This document shows positions 34,709 to 45,796 of a stretch of DNA of 64,000 nucleotides, piece by piece. The translations under genes and the position numbers were made by a program. The number at the start of each line of letters is the position of its first letter. Position 1 is the first letter of the stretch. Below the pieces are notes generated by a model. The model had not been told where the DNA came from. It worked only from the letters and a program-made list of their open reading frames with translations, and ran no database searches. Source of the stretch: Aspergillus flavus (taxonomy: Eukaryota; Ascomycota; Eurotiomycetes; Eurotiales; Aspergillaceae); NCBI RefSeq assembly GCF_009017415.1, contig NC_092410.1:434001-498000 (forward strand), read 5' to 3'.

Positions 34709-35174
34709 CAGTAAAACCCCGATATAAGCAAGGGAATGAGCTGACTGCCTAAATTGCTTATATCGAGGGATTGCTTATATCAAAATCACTATATAAGATC
34801 TACTAAAATATAGATATAGTATATAGTGATACAATTCTATAGTATTTTTAGTATGATTCATTAGTATAAAGACTGACAGTAAAATAGAGTAAAAGAATCT
34901 GTATAATTACATATATTTTTGTTATTGTTAGGTAGTAGGGGTAGAGCTAAATTAGTATTTGAGAAATTTACACATAATTTTTTTATTATAGTAAATTTTT
35001 TAATAGTTAGCTGGACCCACTATACCTTATTATAAGCAATTTTGTATGGTAGACTGAGCAGAATAATGAAAGTTCCCTATATCGAGGTTTTCTGCAATTT
35101 TGTATAGGAAATGATAGGAGACAGCCTGGTAGATTGCTTATATTGGGTATATTGCTTATATCGGGGTTTTATTG
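34709..35174. mobile_element. Non-autonomous DNA transposon (MITE) with 23-bp terminal inverted repeats
   Basis: The left end at 34709-34731 reads CAGTAAAACCCCGATATAAG plus CAA. The right end at 35152-35174 is its inverted copy with one substitution (CAGT versus CAAT). The 466-bp element is AT-rich and has no coding frame of note. Shorter copies of the TTGCTTATATCGAGG motif recur inside at about 34753 and 34770, and a related TATATCGAGG lies near 35080. CAGT ends preceded by TA fit the pogo/Tc1-mariner type, which inserts at TA. TA lies directly at the left end; at the right end a TA follows after one extra base. The mobilising transposase must be elsewhere. Confidence 0.8.
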
Positions 35175-36956
35175 GTATTGTCAATTCTGATCTCACCTGC
35201 CGCTATAAACCGTTTTTCTATTCTGTTAATGCCAAGCTATCAACCAGTAATATTTCCTCCGTGTGTCCCGGCAAATACGTCAAAGTGTTACTGCAGCTTG
35301 CCCCGCTTTTAGAGGGGTGGCGGTGGACGTGCGTTGGACGTGTAACTATCGTTTGCGTTGGTGGTGTTGTAGTGGCTGGCTGCGGTTCATGTGGGGTCCG
35401 TGATCTAGTAGAAAAAGAGAAGAGAGAATAAGGGGAGGCATCCTGAAGTTGTGAGAGAAGTTGCTATAACTGAACGCGATAGATAATTAAAGACCAGTCA
35501 ATCATGTGATCTGCTTTGACCTGCAGTACTATTGAACCACATTGACCGAGTTCTGATTCAGAACGCATGGAAACCTTTTCAGATATCATCTTGGAGAAGC
35601 AATATACGGTGATTCCGGCGACCCTTTCCATTCAAAACTAAGTCTAGAACATCGACGGACACTACAAAGTTAAAAAGTTTAGCGAGATGCATGGCTAGAC
35701 ACAACTAACAACTGCACACTGGCACCTATGCACTTATACTAGTCCGGGCAAGCTCTAGTTATTCCTGACATCATTGCCGTTCTGAACCTTGAGCTAGATT
35801 ATCAGATGATTATCTTTCCAACGCATGTTCTCACTTTGAGCTCGTCCGTGGTGCCAAACCTACAGCATGTATCTTTAGATGACCACCATCTAGAAGAGTG
35901 ATTTCTCTTTTTTGTTTCTCTCTTTTGTTATTTTCACTCGGGCCTCAATAATCTGGAAAGCGTTCCAGACTAGATAAATGCACCCACAATCTCGCCTAGT
36001 TTGGCAGTGGTTGGAACAAGGGTAGAGCCCATGTCTTCGAACATTTACCCAACATGATAGGGAAATCCAATGATACTTTGGCGAGAAGATCTACACAGCC
36101 TTCTCAGCATTTACAAGCTCTTTCTTGCGCAGAATCATAGCTGAGGACATAGAATTGATAACATATGATCTATAGGGATGTCAACACTAATTGATAAACA
36201 ACTTGGCTGACGCAATTTTGAGGATTATAATGTCTCCATCTTTGGAGAATATTGGATAACTTTAGTCCCTACTGAGCATCCACGGCTGTGTAGGTGTCAA
36301 GATATGTAGATAAGGTGCACCATGAATTATGCCTCGAGATATTCGTCATACAAAGGCCGTTGGAGTTCCCAAGACAATTGGTATACATAGTACCTATGGC
36401 TTGTACACATATCGCCGAATGTAAGGCAAAGTCATCTAAATAACGTTACAATAGCACGAAGTTCTCTTCTACAAAGGTGAAGGCAAAAACAAACTTTCTA
36501 CAAAGCCATCTCCGTAGAACCCTATGTTTAGAGAGCCTACTAATTGTTGGCTTGTCACGTAGACGAACGGGCGTACTTTTATTTTCCTTCTTTAGTTGTT
36601 GATGAATAGACAGCAGGCTTCTGGTCTCAATATCAAGCGTAGAAAGCAATTCGATGATCATATCTGGACGATATATGGATATGAAGTTGTGTACTAAATA
36701 AAGATGAATGATCGACGGAGCACGTGGTCAGTGCGCGGCAGGTGACGTGACGTTTTCCGGGAGCTTCAATTCAAATAAAGATTCTCTTGACTTTACCCTT
36801 ACTTCATCGCTTGCATTCCACTTCCCCTCTACACGTACACTATACCTCCCTCGGAGACAGATATACTTGACTTGACTTGCAAATATTGTCGACAATGTCT
36901 TCACACTAATGCTGCCAATCTCAATCGCACCCTGAAACCAATACCCTCCAGCCGCA
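35175..36956. other. Gene-poor intergenic region
   Basis: No supported gene. The stretch contains scattered short open frames on both strands. The final 200 bases are the promoter and leader of the Lunapark gene, including a C-rich, pyrimidine-rich segment near 36815-36860. Confidence 0.45.
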
Positions 36957-38297
36957 ATGGTATCCCTGTGGCCTTTCAAAGTATGTCCGCCATGTGGCTG
37001 CCTGTTCCCCCAGTTCGCAAGTAACCACTAACCAAAGAAACCCTCATCAAACAGGGAGAAGACAACTCCCCGGCCTCCTTTGAAAGAGCGCTCGAAACTC
37101 TCTCTGGTAAAATCACTCGCGCGAACACCCGTCTCGACACTCACCGCCAAAACGCCCGTCGCTTCAAAGCTCTGTGGACGCTATACACCACCTTTGCCTA
37201 CCTCCTCTACTCCATCATCCTCGCGCTGGTGCTAGGCTGGCAAAATTTTGGCGTGGTCGAATACGCCGCCATTGCAGGGGGTCCCGTCGTGTACGCCAAA
37301 CCCCTGAATAATCCTGAAACCCCCCTTTTCAACGGTCTAATTTGGGAACAGGATCTACGCCGTTCGCACCGCAGGCAGCAAGTACTTCGAATACCGCATC
37401 AATAGCAATCAGCGATACCTCGATGATCTCCAAAAGCAGCGAGACGAAACAATTGAGAAGCTCAAGGTCGCAACGAAATACAATTCCACCCAACAACTCC
37501 TAGAGAAATACGGAGGTGTCCCCAAACGAACAAAGTCGAAAGGCGGCGACGACAAGCGCAAGTCGGAATCGAAGCGCAAATCCTCAAACCCCCAGCAGCA
37601 ACAACCGCCCGTGCAACGGACTGGCCTTCCCCCTCCCCCGACCGCAAATATTCGCCGTCCGACTCCCGTCCAGTCTCCTGGTGCTCCCTCCCCCGATTTC
37701 CCTGCGCCGCCTTCTCCGTATCCCCCTCAGCCCCAGATCCAACAGCAGCCGGTACCTCCTCCAGGCCCTGCGTTTGATGAGCCGGGCTTTGCGCCCAACG
37801 CGTTCCCAAGTGCGCCACAGTATATCGAGCAGTCACACTGGTATGATCGTCTCATGGATGTCCTCCTCGGCGAGGATGAGACTCAACCGAAGAACCGGAT
37901 CGTCTTGATTTGCAGCTCCTGTCGGCTTGTTAACGGCCAAGCTCCTCCGGGTATCAAATCGTTGGAAGAACTCGGTCGCTGGCGGTGTGGAAGCTGCGGT
38001 GCATGGAATGGAGTCGAAAGCGAGGCCAAGAAGGTCCTCGATGGCATCCGGAATGAACCGCAGCCGGCAGATGGAGCTTGGGAACCCGTTTCGAAGACGG
38101 ATGCGGAGAACCAGTCCTCGGTTAGCGATGCGACCGACGAAGGTGTTATGGTAGCGACCAGTGAAGATGACCAAGTCGAGTCGCACGACTCCGATGCTGA
38201 TACAGCAGACAAGGAGCCAGAGCAGGTCAAGGAAGAGCAGCCAGAGCCCGAAACAAAGACAAGGCCAGTTCGAAGAAGTAACAGGAAGAAAGCATAA
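36957..38297 (+). CDS. lnp1: Lunapark, ER three-way-junction protein
   Basis: A 401-residue ER membrane protein that stabilises three-way junctions of the tubular network. Exons are 36957-36980 (only 24 nt, MVSLWPFK), 37055-37290 and 37352-38297, with introns of 74 and 61 bp. After a coiled-coil-like segment come two hydrophobic segments (FAYLLYSIILALVLGW and the YAAIAGGPVVIYAV region across the second intron). A second charged helix, a Pro/Gln-rich linker and the diagnostic zinc ribbon follow. The ribbon has the CSSC...CGSC pattern in ICSSCRLVNGQAPPG and RWRCGSCGAWNG. The tail is acidic and ends in a basic RRSNRKKA. The gene is convergent with dcl2. Confidence 0.92.
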
Positions 38298-38822
38298 GCA
38301 TTGGCGTTCTGTTTACATAGTTTCCAACTTTCGGGTGGGCTTTTTTATTCTTTGTAGTGCATATTTTTACTATGTCCAATTCATTTCGCAACGGAGTTTG
38401 TTGCTTTCTGTCGGGAAAATCATCCTCATTTCTATCTAACCTGTTATTCGACCCAAACTCGCTAAAGAAAAGACCCGAGCATACAAACACAGTCCTCATA
38501 GTCAATCATGACATCGTGATCATTGTCACATTGCATGGCAGCACTTCACATCGCATTGTCATCGCAGCGCATTGTTGTCGCATAAGTATCACATAGTGGT
38601 GCACAACGATTACATCGTCACATAACTATCGCATCGTTTACTCATTCACCAACCGTTGTGTCGCTGTATGTGCAACACATCCTCTGCTCTCCCAGTCACA
38701 CAATCAACTGCGTCTCCCTGTCACTCATCCACACATACAGTCGTCCCTTGGAGCGGCCGTTACAGCCATTCAGCCAGTCAACCAGTCAGTCGCTCAAGCG
38801 GGCTGACTGGCTGGTTGACTGA
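38298..38822. other. Convergent intergenic region of lnp1 and dcl2
   Basis: This is the shared 3' region. From about 38510 to 38640 it contains many imperfect copies of CATCGT/CATTGTCA-like hexamers to octamers (degenerate simple repeats). At the right edge lies the hairpin at 38775-38821. Confidence 0.6.
38775..38821. repeat. Strong inverted repeat (hairpin) directly after the dcl2 stop codon
   Basis: The left arm is CAGTCAACCAGTCAG (38775-38789). The right arm (38803-38821) pairs with it as CTGACTGG plus TTGACTG, with a 4-base CTGG bulge between. That gives 15 base pairs, and the loop can add CGC/GCG around a TCAA tetraloop. The right arm ends one base from the dcl2 TGA (38825-38823). It lies in the dcl2 3' UTR and, in the other sense, downstream of lnp1. 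Arms and loop were read directly; folding in the cell is inferred. Confidence 0.7.
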
Positions 38823-41800
38823 TCAAACAACTTCCTGGCGACGCTGCAAGAACTCAATCGTTTCGTTGGCAGCCCTCACCTCGGCCTCTTCGCCACACTG
38901 ACAACCCTCCACAAGGACAATCTGGGCATCGTTCATAGTAACTGTGCACCGGTACATGGAGCGGCCTTTCTCATCCGAGACACGCCTCAAATTGAAAAGC
39001 GCGTCCCCCTTTGACAGTCGCTGTGCGATGTTCCGAGGGTGAGTCACGTTGATACCATCTAACAGAACGCGTCTAACATAAGACAGCAAGCCAATCTGCT
39101 CGAGGAAGCGTTCGCATGCAGAGAGGTCCCCGCCTGAGTCAACATAAATGGCTCCGAGGACGCTCTCAACGATGTCGGAGAAGAATTTGTCTGCGTAGAG
39201 TTGGGAGAGACTCTGCCAGGGATAACTGGGGCCGTGGTAGAGGGAGGTAAGAATTTTGTTTCGGAGTCTGCGATGACGGTCTAGAGCTGCATCGCGGGAG
39301 GTTTGCAGATCGAGACTATTGAATCTCATGAAGCGCCACAGCTCCACATGCTGTGTCTCGGACTTGACCGCGAATCGGCCGTCAGGGGTCTTTTCAACTT
39401 TGGTCTTGTCTTGTTCGATGGAAAACTCCATGCAGAAAAACCCAAGCAGGTTCGCGTTCACTACTGCATGTTTGATGAGGGTCATGTCTCCTGGTGAGAT
39501 TTTGTTAGAGTATTGGAAGATGATGGGGACAATGACCATGTCGAGGATAGCATCGCCGAGGAACTCTAATCGCTGATAGGACTGGGTGGTTTGGTCGTGC
39601 TGGCAGGAAGGGTGGGTGAGAGCCTCGATCAGGAGATCCTCGTTCTTGAAGGTGTAGCCAAGGTGTCTTTGCAAGTCACCGTCTATGATCTGGCGCGCGG
39701 TTCGTCCATGCTCCGTCTGTGTGATGAGAGATGGAATGTCCAGGGGCTGTCTGTTGACCTCCGGAAGGAAGCAATGCGTGCAAATCTGGGCTTTGGAATG
39801 GCCACCGTCCAGATAGGCGGCTCCAATTAGAGCCTCGATGACGTCCGCCAACACCTTGGCTGACATCTGTCGCTTGACAGGAGCAGCCCCCACCCTTGTG
39901 GATATCAGTGGTGCAATCCACCGGCGAGGAGTGAGCGCCTTTGTGATAATGAAAGAATCCAATCCAGCGTCAAGAGCAGCCCTGGTGAGCCGAGGGTTCT
40001 GGACAATAGTGGTGCGACCTTCGGTGAGGAAGCCCTCCGGCCAGTTAAGGTTCTGAAAGAAAAGCTGACACGAAACAATGTACTTTAGGATCGAGTCCCC
40101 GAGAAACTCATATCGCTGATAGTTGGTCACCCCTTGAGCCGATGGTGCCATGATGGCTGTGATAACATGCTGAATGTCCGCGAACCCGACGTCACACAGA
40201 ATGGTTGCGCACAGTCTGTTTGCGATCAATGTACTCTCAAGTCGGTCAACAATGTGTGGGATAAATAAGCCAAATATGGCTGTGGACACTGGTAACTTGT
40301 CCACAGTACAGCTTTCGGCAGCCACCATGTGCACCTTGGCAGAACCATGTTCCGACTCAACGATAGCATCAGCTTGCCCGTTATCTAAGGCCGGCGGATG
40401 CAAAAAGTTCCTCCGACGTGGGATAGGCCTGCATTCTATTTCAATTAAGCCGGTTTCGGACTCGATCCATCTATGGCAGAAGAACGGCTCGTCATAGCGC
40501 GAAAGGTCCCGGATTATTCCCATCGTACCGGGCATAGTGCCCCGTGAGTACGCCTCATGGGCAGTTTCATATCCCGCGTTTCGAAGGAGCCAATCGGCCA
40601 ACTCGGTGCTCGGTAGGTCAGGCCCAAATAGGGTCACAAAGTCATCATTATTTAACAGGTTTCGGCTACGGGGCGCTTGAATGTAAAGTGCAGTGACTGT
40701 CCGCATGTTCGCGATGCAGTTATCGGTTACTGTTGTGATACGCTCTGGTACATCGAATGACAATGTGAGACGAGTATCGCGATCCCAGAAAAGAGTTATT
40801 GGAGCCAGTGGTGGCAGGTTCGTCGGTCCGATCAGCTTCATAATTAGCCCATCTGCTGGGTGTCCGTTGCTTTCCAAGGCAATACGCATCTGATGCACAT
40901 CTGGACATGACCACGAGTTTGCCCAGTCTGTCCAAGGATCATACTGCTCAGACACATCTAATAGCGAGGGCAAAGTGGTGTGATCAGTCGGCCTCATCTC
41001 CGGGTTTTTCGTTAATGGGAGAAGATGATCGTTCAAAAGGCCAAACTCATAGAGGGCCCGGTATGCCTGGAAAGCTGTCTCTTTGACTGCTGCACGCTCA
41101 CTCTTCCACCATAGTTTGCCTTGGATGCGACGGACTTTCGGGTGCACGCAGCTGGGCAGGATCACCGTGCCTTTGATAAGACCTTGTCTGTCCTTCTCGA
41201 ACGAGAACTCCGGCCTGTTGTCGACATACCGTTCCTCAGGAAGCACGGCGCAGAAGTGGTAGAGATGTGTGACGACTGAATCGGGTGTTATGACGGCGCT
41301 GTGACGATGTTAGGAGTGATCAAAGAATCATTATTCGGAGACCGTACCCGGTGGCTTCAACGGTGATCATCTCTGGTACATTTTCATCGACTGCTTCTTG
41401 CGCTTCTGCCTCGCGGAGCCGTCTCTCTTCGTCTTGATAAGCTTCGACCATAGCTTGCTCTAAAATCTGCCACCTGCGCAAATCGCCGTGCTCGTCCGCT
41501 GTGGAGAACATGATAGCGTATGTTGACTTTTGCTGTCGTGCTCGACCGCGCCTTTGGATGAAGGACTTTAAGTTAGCGGGCTTGTCAAAGCATACGACGA
41601 CACGACAGGCCGTGACGTCGATACCTTCTTCCAAAACGCTGGTCGTGACAATCAGATTTTTACGCCCACTTCGGAAGTCGTCCATGGTACCTCGCTGCTT
41701 CTTCGCATTATGCCAGTCGCCCACCATGTCTTGACGACAACTGCCAACCGACATGCCAACATAAGCTGCGCATCGGAATCGGTCCCTGGTTTGGGGGTGG

Positions 41801-43395
41801 AGAGAAAGTAACCTGGCCAGTACGCTTACGGTTACTCTTTGTTTTACAAAGATCAAGCCCGAGAACTCGGGGTCGTCGAATTTGTCAAGGAAGTTTATCA
41901 ATGCTGCGAGCTTTGGCGACATTGTGAAGTTGTTCGGATCTGCGAGGTTAGCCTGGACCTCCGCGACTGGTAGCTTGGACAAGAAGTTTGAAAGGTAGGC
42001 TCTCTCCTCGTCTTCCCAGTCCATGGTCAAAGACTGATCGCGAATCGTAGTGCGCAGTTGTTCTACGGATGTGCAAATGTAGTAGTCTGCTGCCCACTCT
42101 CCCAGTTCTGCGAATATGTGACGGCTTCGGTCCACAAAGCGTTTAATTTGCTCGTTGCAGAGGGTTTTTCGTACCATGAGCGCTTTGTATTCCCCGCTCC
42201 CGTTGAGCAGGCTGCCGTTTTGTGGTATAGCGTCTGGATCTCCGTCAATGTCCGCCGTATCCCAGGCGTGCTCCAGGGCTTGCAGGGCCCTGCCGCCAGG
42301 CCCTTCATCTATGGCTTTGTAGATGATGGGCAGTAACTCTGGTCTGTGGGCGTACGTGGTGAGTTCTTGTTTGTGGACTTGCGGAGTTTTGCAGATCGAG
42401 TCGAGATTCGATTCTAGGGTTCTGTGCAGAGTTTATTGGGGTTAGTTCTCTGGCCGGGCAAAGAGAATGATGGGGCTGTGTTTTTCCCTTACTTCATCTC
42501 CTGACTCTTTGACCTGACCACTGGGCTAGCCGTTAGACCCAATATGCAAGGAACGCTGTCTCTGCCATGCTTTCGCAAAGTGGGATGATAAAAATCAAGC
42601 ATGATCATGTTCGCCGGATGCCGCCGCATGCAATGATGAGCTACACCATCAGCAATCTCAGCTCCACGTCAAATCTCAAGAACAAACCGACTACCAACCT
42701 TCGTCAAATATAAGCAGACCCAACTGGGATATCCGGACAAAGCCATGAGTCAAGGCCTCGAACAAAACCGCATGAGTCGACACTACCACTTGCTTGTCTT
42801 TCAAGAGCTCATCCCAAATATACTGGCTCTTCCAGCGCTCAACCTTGTCCAGCCCTGTGATTGTACAGGCTCTCACAGCGGGAAGATGACTCCGAATCAC
42901 CTCATATTGCTGAAGACACAAAGCCACAGTTGGAGTCAAGAACCAAGTCAGCTGCATTCGCAACAAAAGAGGGCAAGAAAGTCAGTCCATGTCATATCAA
43001 TAGGGATAATGAAACGCACCTTCTGTGGCCCACCTCCCTCCAACTGATGAGCGATCCGTAAGAGCGCACTAGAGCCATCCAATCAAACCAACCCAAACAC
43101 AAAAGCAAAGCAAGCCTCAACCCTGGACCGGCCACCACTCCCTTAAACAAACAGGAAAAGAGACAAGAGGAAAAGAGAGAGCAACGTACATCTGCGTCTT
43201 CCCCGTCCCGGTATCCATCTATCAAACCTCGTCAGCAGCCTGTTTCCCTCAGAGGCAACCCCAAAGAATAAGAACAGAAGAAGAACATACAGCAACAATG
43301 ATATTCTCCTTCAAACTAGCCTCAAACATCTCATACTGATACTGCCGTGGTTTATACAGCAAGCCAGTCCCATTTGATCCATTCAGCTGAGCCAT
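38823..43395 (-). CDS. dcl2: Dicer-like protein, DCL2 type
   Basis: A 1377-residue RNA-silencing nuclease that cuts double-stranded RNA into small RNAs and, in fungi, defends against viruses and transgenes. Exons: 43395-43291, 43218-43190, 43068-43020, 42951-42699, 42640-42493, 42421-41348 and 41298-38823. The helicase part has Walker [10 protein letters not shown] (residues 36-44), DEAH at 144-147 (split by an intron) and RRGRARQQ in the C-terminal helicase half. A Dicer-dimerisation region follows. Two RNase III domains are complete: [12 protein letters not shown] with [15 protein letters not shown] (from about residue 947), and [12 protein letters not shown] with [16 protein letters not shown] (from about 1128). 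No PAZ domain is visible, and the C-terminal dsRNA-binding region is weak, as usual for fungal DCL2. Length fits the family (about 1380-1400). Nothing suggests loss of function. Confidence 0.95.
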
Positions 43396-44450
43396 AGTCC
43401 CCGATGAACGTAGCGTAGTGCAGTATCGTGCAGTATGATGTAGAGCAGTGTAAGATAGAGTGAGAAATGTAGAGTAGAACAGTGCAAAGCACCCGGAAGC
43501 TCTCACTCCACGAAACACAGAATCCAACCCTCAACTCACGAACAAACACATTCCAAAGATCTAGATACCCACAACTCCAAGTAAATCAGAGGGGATATCT
43601 ATCATGAGTTAAAATGCAAACATGAGTATGTGAAATTCAGAAAAGAAGATGAGAAGTAAACAATCAGAGAGAGGGACTGGTGTTTGGTTGGAGTAGAGAG
43701 AGGTAAGGCTGTGTGGTGCGTCGTGTATGTGGGGTAAATTTAATAACAATGAACGGTTATAGGTTGGTTATTCTGTTCTGTCTATCTTATCGTGATTTCA
43801 TGGTCACTTTTCATGGTCGCGACTGGGTTTTGACAGGGGTTCTGTTTGGGCTTTTTGGGCTTTTGTCTCCTTTATTTTCACTGGGTTTGGGTCTTTGGTT
43901 TATTTTTGTTCTTTGTTTGGTTAGGGGCGTTCCTTGACAATTTATAGGGATAGTTGAAGCTTATTATAGCTTGTACCTGATCTTAGGATTAGATTTGGCT
44001 ATACTTATTTACTTATCTTAACTTGTTACTTGGGTGTATCTGGTTTGACGTTATTTTTTTCCTTGCTCAAGTGATATGTTCGTGTACGATTGATGAGTAG
44101 TACATAAGCATATGATAGATGTGTTGAACACTTGAATAAAGAAACAAAGGAACTTGTAGTCCAACTGGTCAATGTATTTATCGAGTCAATCCACACCCGG
44201 TCAAAAGTAGTATTAGACGGCGGCCTTCTGCCCGTCGGACTGGGCGTCTGAAATCCAGAACACCATCCCTTCCAAAGCCATTAGATAAAGAAAACGTAGC
44301 AGCATCACGCCATACACCCAAGCATAAAAGCGGGATAATACAAAGAAAAGAGTACGAGACAAAAACAATCAGCATCAGAAGCGACAACTTCGGTATCTGG
44401 AGGTAGCACAAGGGTCAGGAGCGTGAAAAAAGGACAACAGCTGAATGCGA
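43396..44450. other. Intergenic region between dcl2 and kapC
   Basis: The left part is the dcl2 promoter and leader; the right 250 bases are probably the kapC 3' UTR. A T/G-rich plus-strand frame at 43713-43937 with hydrophobic translation is judged to be chance. Confidence 0.45.
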
Positions 44451-45796
44451 TCATGAGACCATGGGAAGTCCATGAGGGGCCTGCTCTGTCTTTGTCACTT
44501 CCGAGTCAGCTTGAGTCTCGTCGGGACGCGTTCGACGACCCGTAAAGTTGTTGCCAAGGTAGTTAGCCTCTTCGTTGGGATGCTTGCGCATCCCCAAGCC
44601 GGCCACGGCTATCCGGTTCAGGGAGTTCATGTCGTCATTGGACGCACCCCCCTGAGGCGGCTGCGCTTGTTGAGCTCCGGAGGGCGGCGCTGGCGCCGAC
44701 GAAGACGTTGTTGCAGGCCCAGCACCGGGTTGCGGTACATTCAAGTCGGTTCGTGGCTGGCTCAGGTCGATGTTTCCTGGGAGCTCGGGCACCTCGCCTT
44801 GGGATTCCAGAAGTCGCGACTGAAGATTGATAATATACTCGCGCAACTGATAGTTCTCTGCCTGCAGCGCCTTGAAAGCCTCCGACATAGTATCAAACTC
44901 CTTCACCTGCTCCTCCAATTTGCGAATGTAACTTTCTTTTCGCTGGCGGAATGCTCGCTATTCCCCAGTCAGCAAAATCCCCGTCGCATGGTAAATCCCA
45001 ACATACCTGTGCGGCACGATTTTGAGCAGCGCGCTTGGAGGTCGACAACGGTCGCTTGCCATACGTCTTCGGACTCTCCTGGCCCGTGGGCTCCGGCTGG
45101 GGGGGTGTCTGTGGCGGGCCGCTGAGCATTGCAGCACCTGAAATCGCGGGATCGATGTTGTTCTGGTCGCGAGGACTTGTTGTATTGGGCTGCATGTGCG
45201 GTGGCTGCGCGGCAGGGGGTTGCGGACGTGGTTGCTGTGGATGCGATAGGTGCTGATGGGCCGCTAGGAGCTGGTCATGGAGCACTAAATTCAGGAACCA
45301 ACGCGTGTCAGCATTTCCGCGCACGTACTAGGGAAGAGGAGTAGATTTAAAGCTGAAGATCCATGATCAAGGTTGCTTTACAGCACGCGATGCATGGATC
45401 ACAATCTTGGTCTTTGATTTTATGCCTTCTGCTTTGTTTCGGGAGCCTCTTGATAACCAATGTAATGCGACACTTACCCTGATCCGCATGGTCCTAGAGA
45501 TGCAATTAGTCTATGCGATGATTTCATAAGCTGTGTGTATGGTTCTTGAGGGAACGCGACCGCGGAGGAGCTTCTCGTAGCGACAAGTAGGATGACGCCG
45601 GATCAGTTCCCCCGAGCGGACACAAGCGATACCAGCGGCGAGAGACGTCGTGAGACATGGCTTAAATCCCATTACGTCTCTCGAATGAGAGTGGTGGGCA
45701 ATGGGGTACAGGCGATCTGATGACAAACCGCAGGCTGCTTACCTGAGCAGATGTTTGCATGCTTGGATGCGGCGCTGGAGCTAATGTCGGCTGCAT
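44451..45796 (-). CDS. kapC: bZIP transcription factor KapC
   Basis: A 284-residue AP-1/Yap-like bZIP protein. Exons are 45796-45743, 45493-45478 (16 nt), 45284-45007 and 44957-44451, with introns of 249, 193 and 49 bp. The product follows the Aspergillus KapC pattern closely: MQPTLAPAPHPSMQTSAQ, then DHADQVLHDQLLAA with its 16-nt exon. The Gln/Pro-rich NTTSPRDQNNIDPAISGAAM stretch follows. The bZIP region has KRAAQNRAAQRAFRQRKE as basic motif (the splice falls inside it) and a leucine-zipper helix through LQAENYQLREYIINLQSRLL. The tail has NSLNRIAVAGLGMRK and ends HGLPMVS. In Aspergillus KapC is studied as a regulator of development, stress and secondary metabolism. Confidence 0.95.

Noticed and set aside
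43713..43937. Hydrophobic 74-codon plus-strand frame that could be a small membrane protein
   Set aside because: It is a by-product of a T/G-rich stretch upstream of dcl2, with no partner exons or family.
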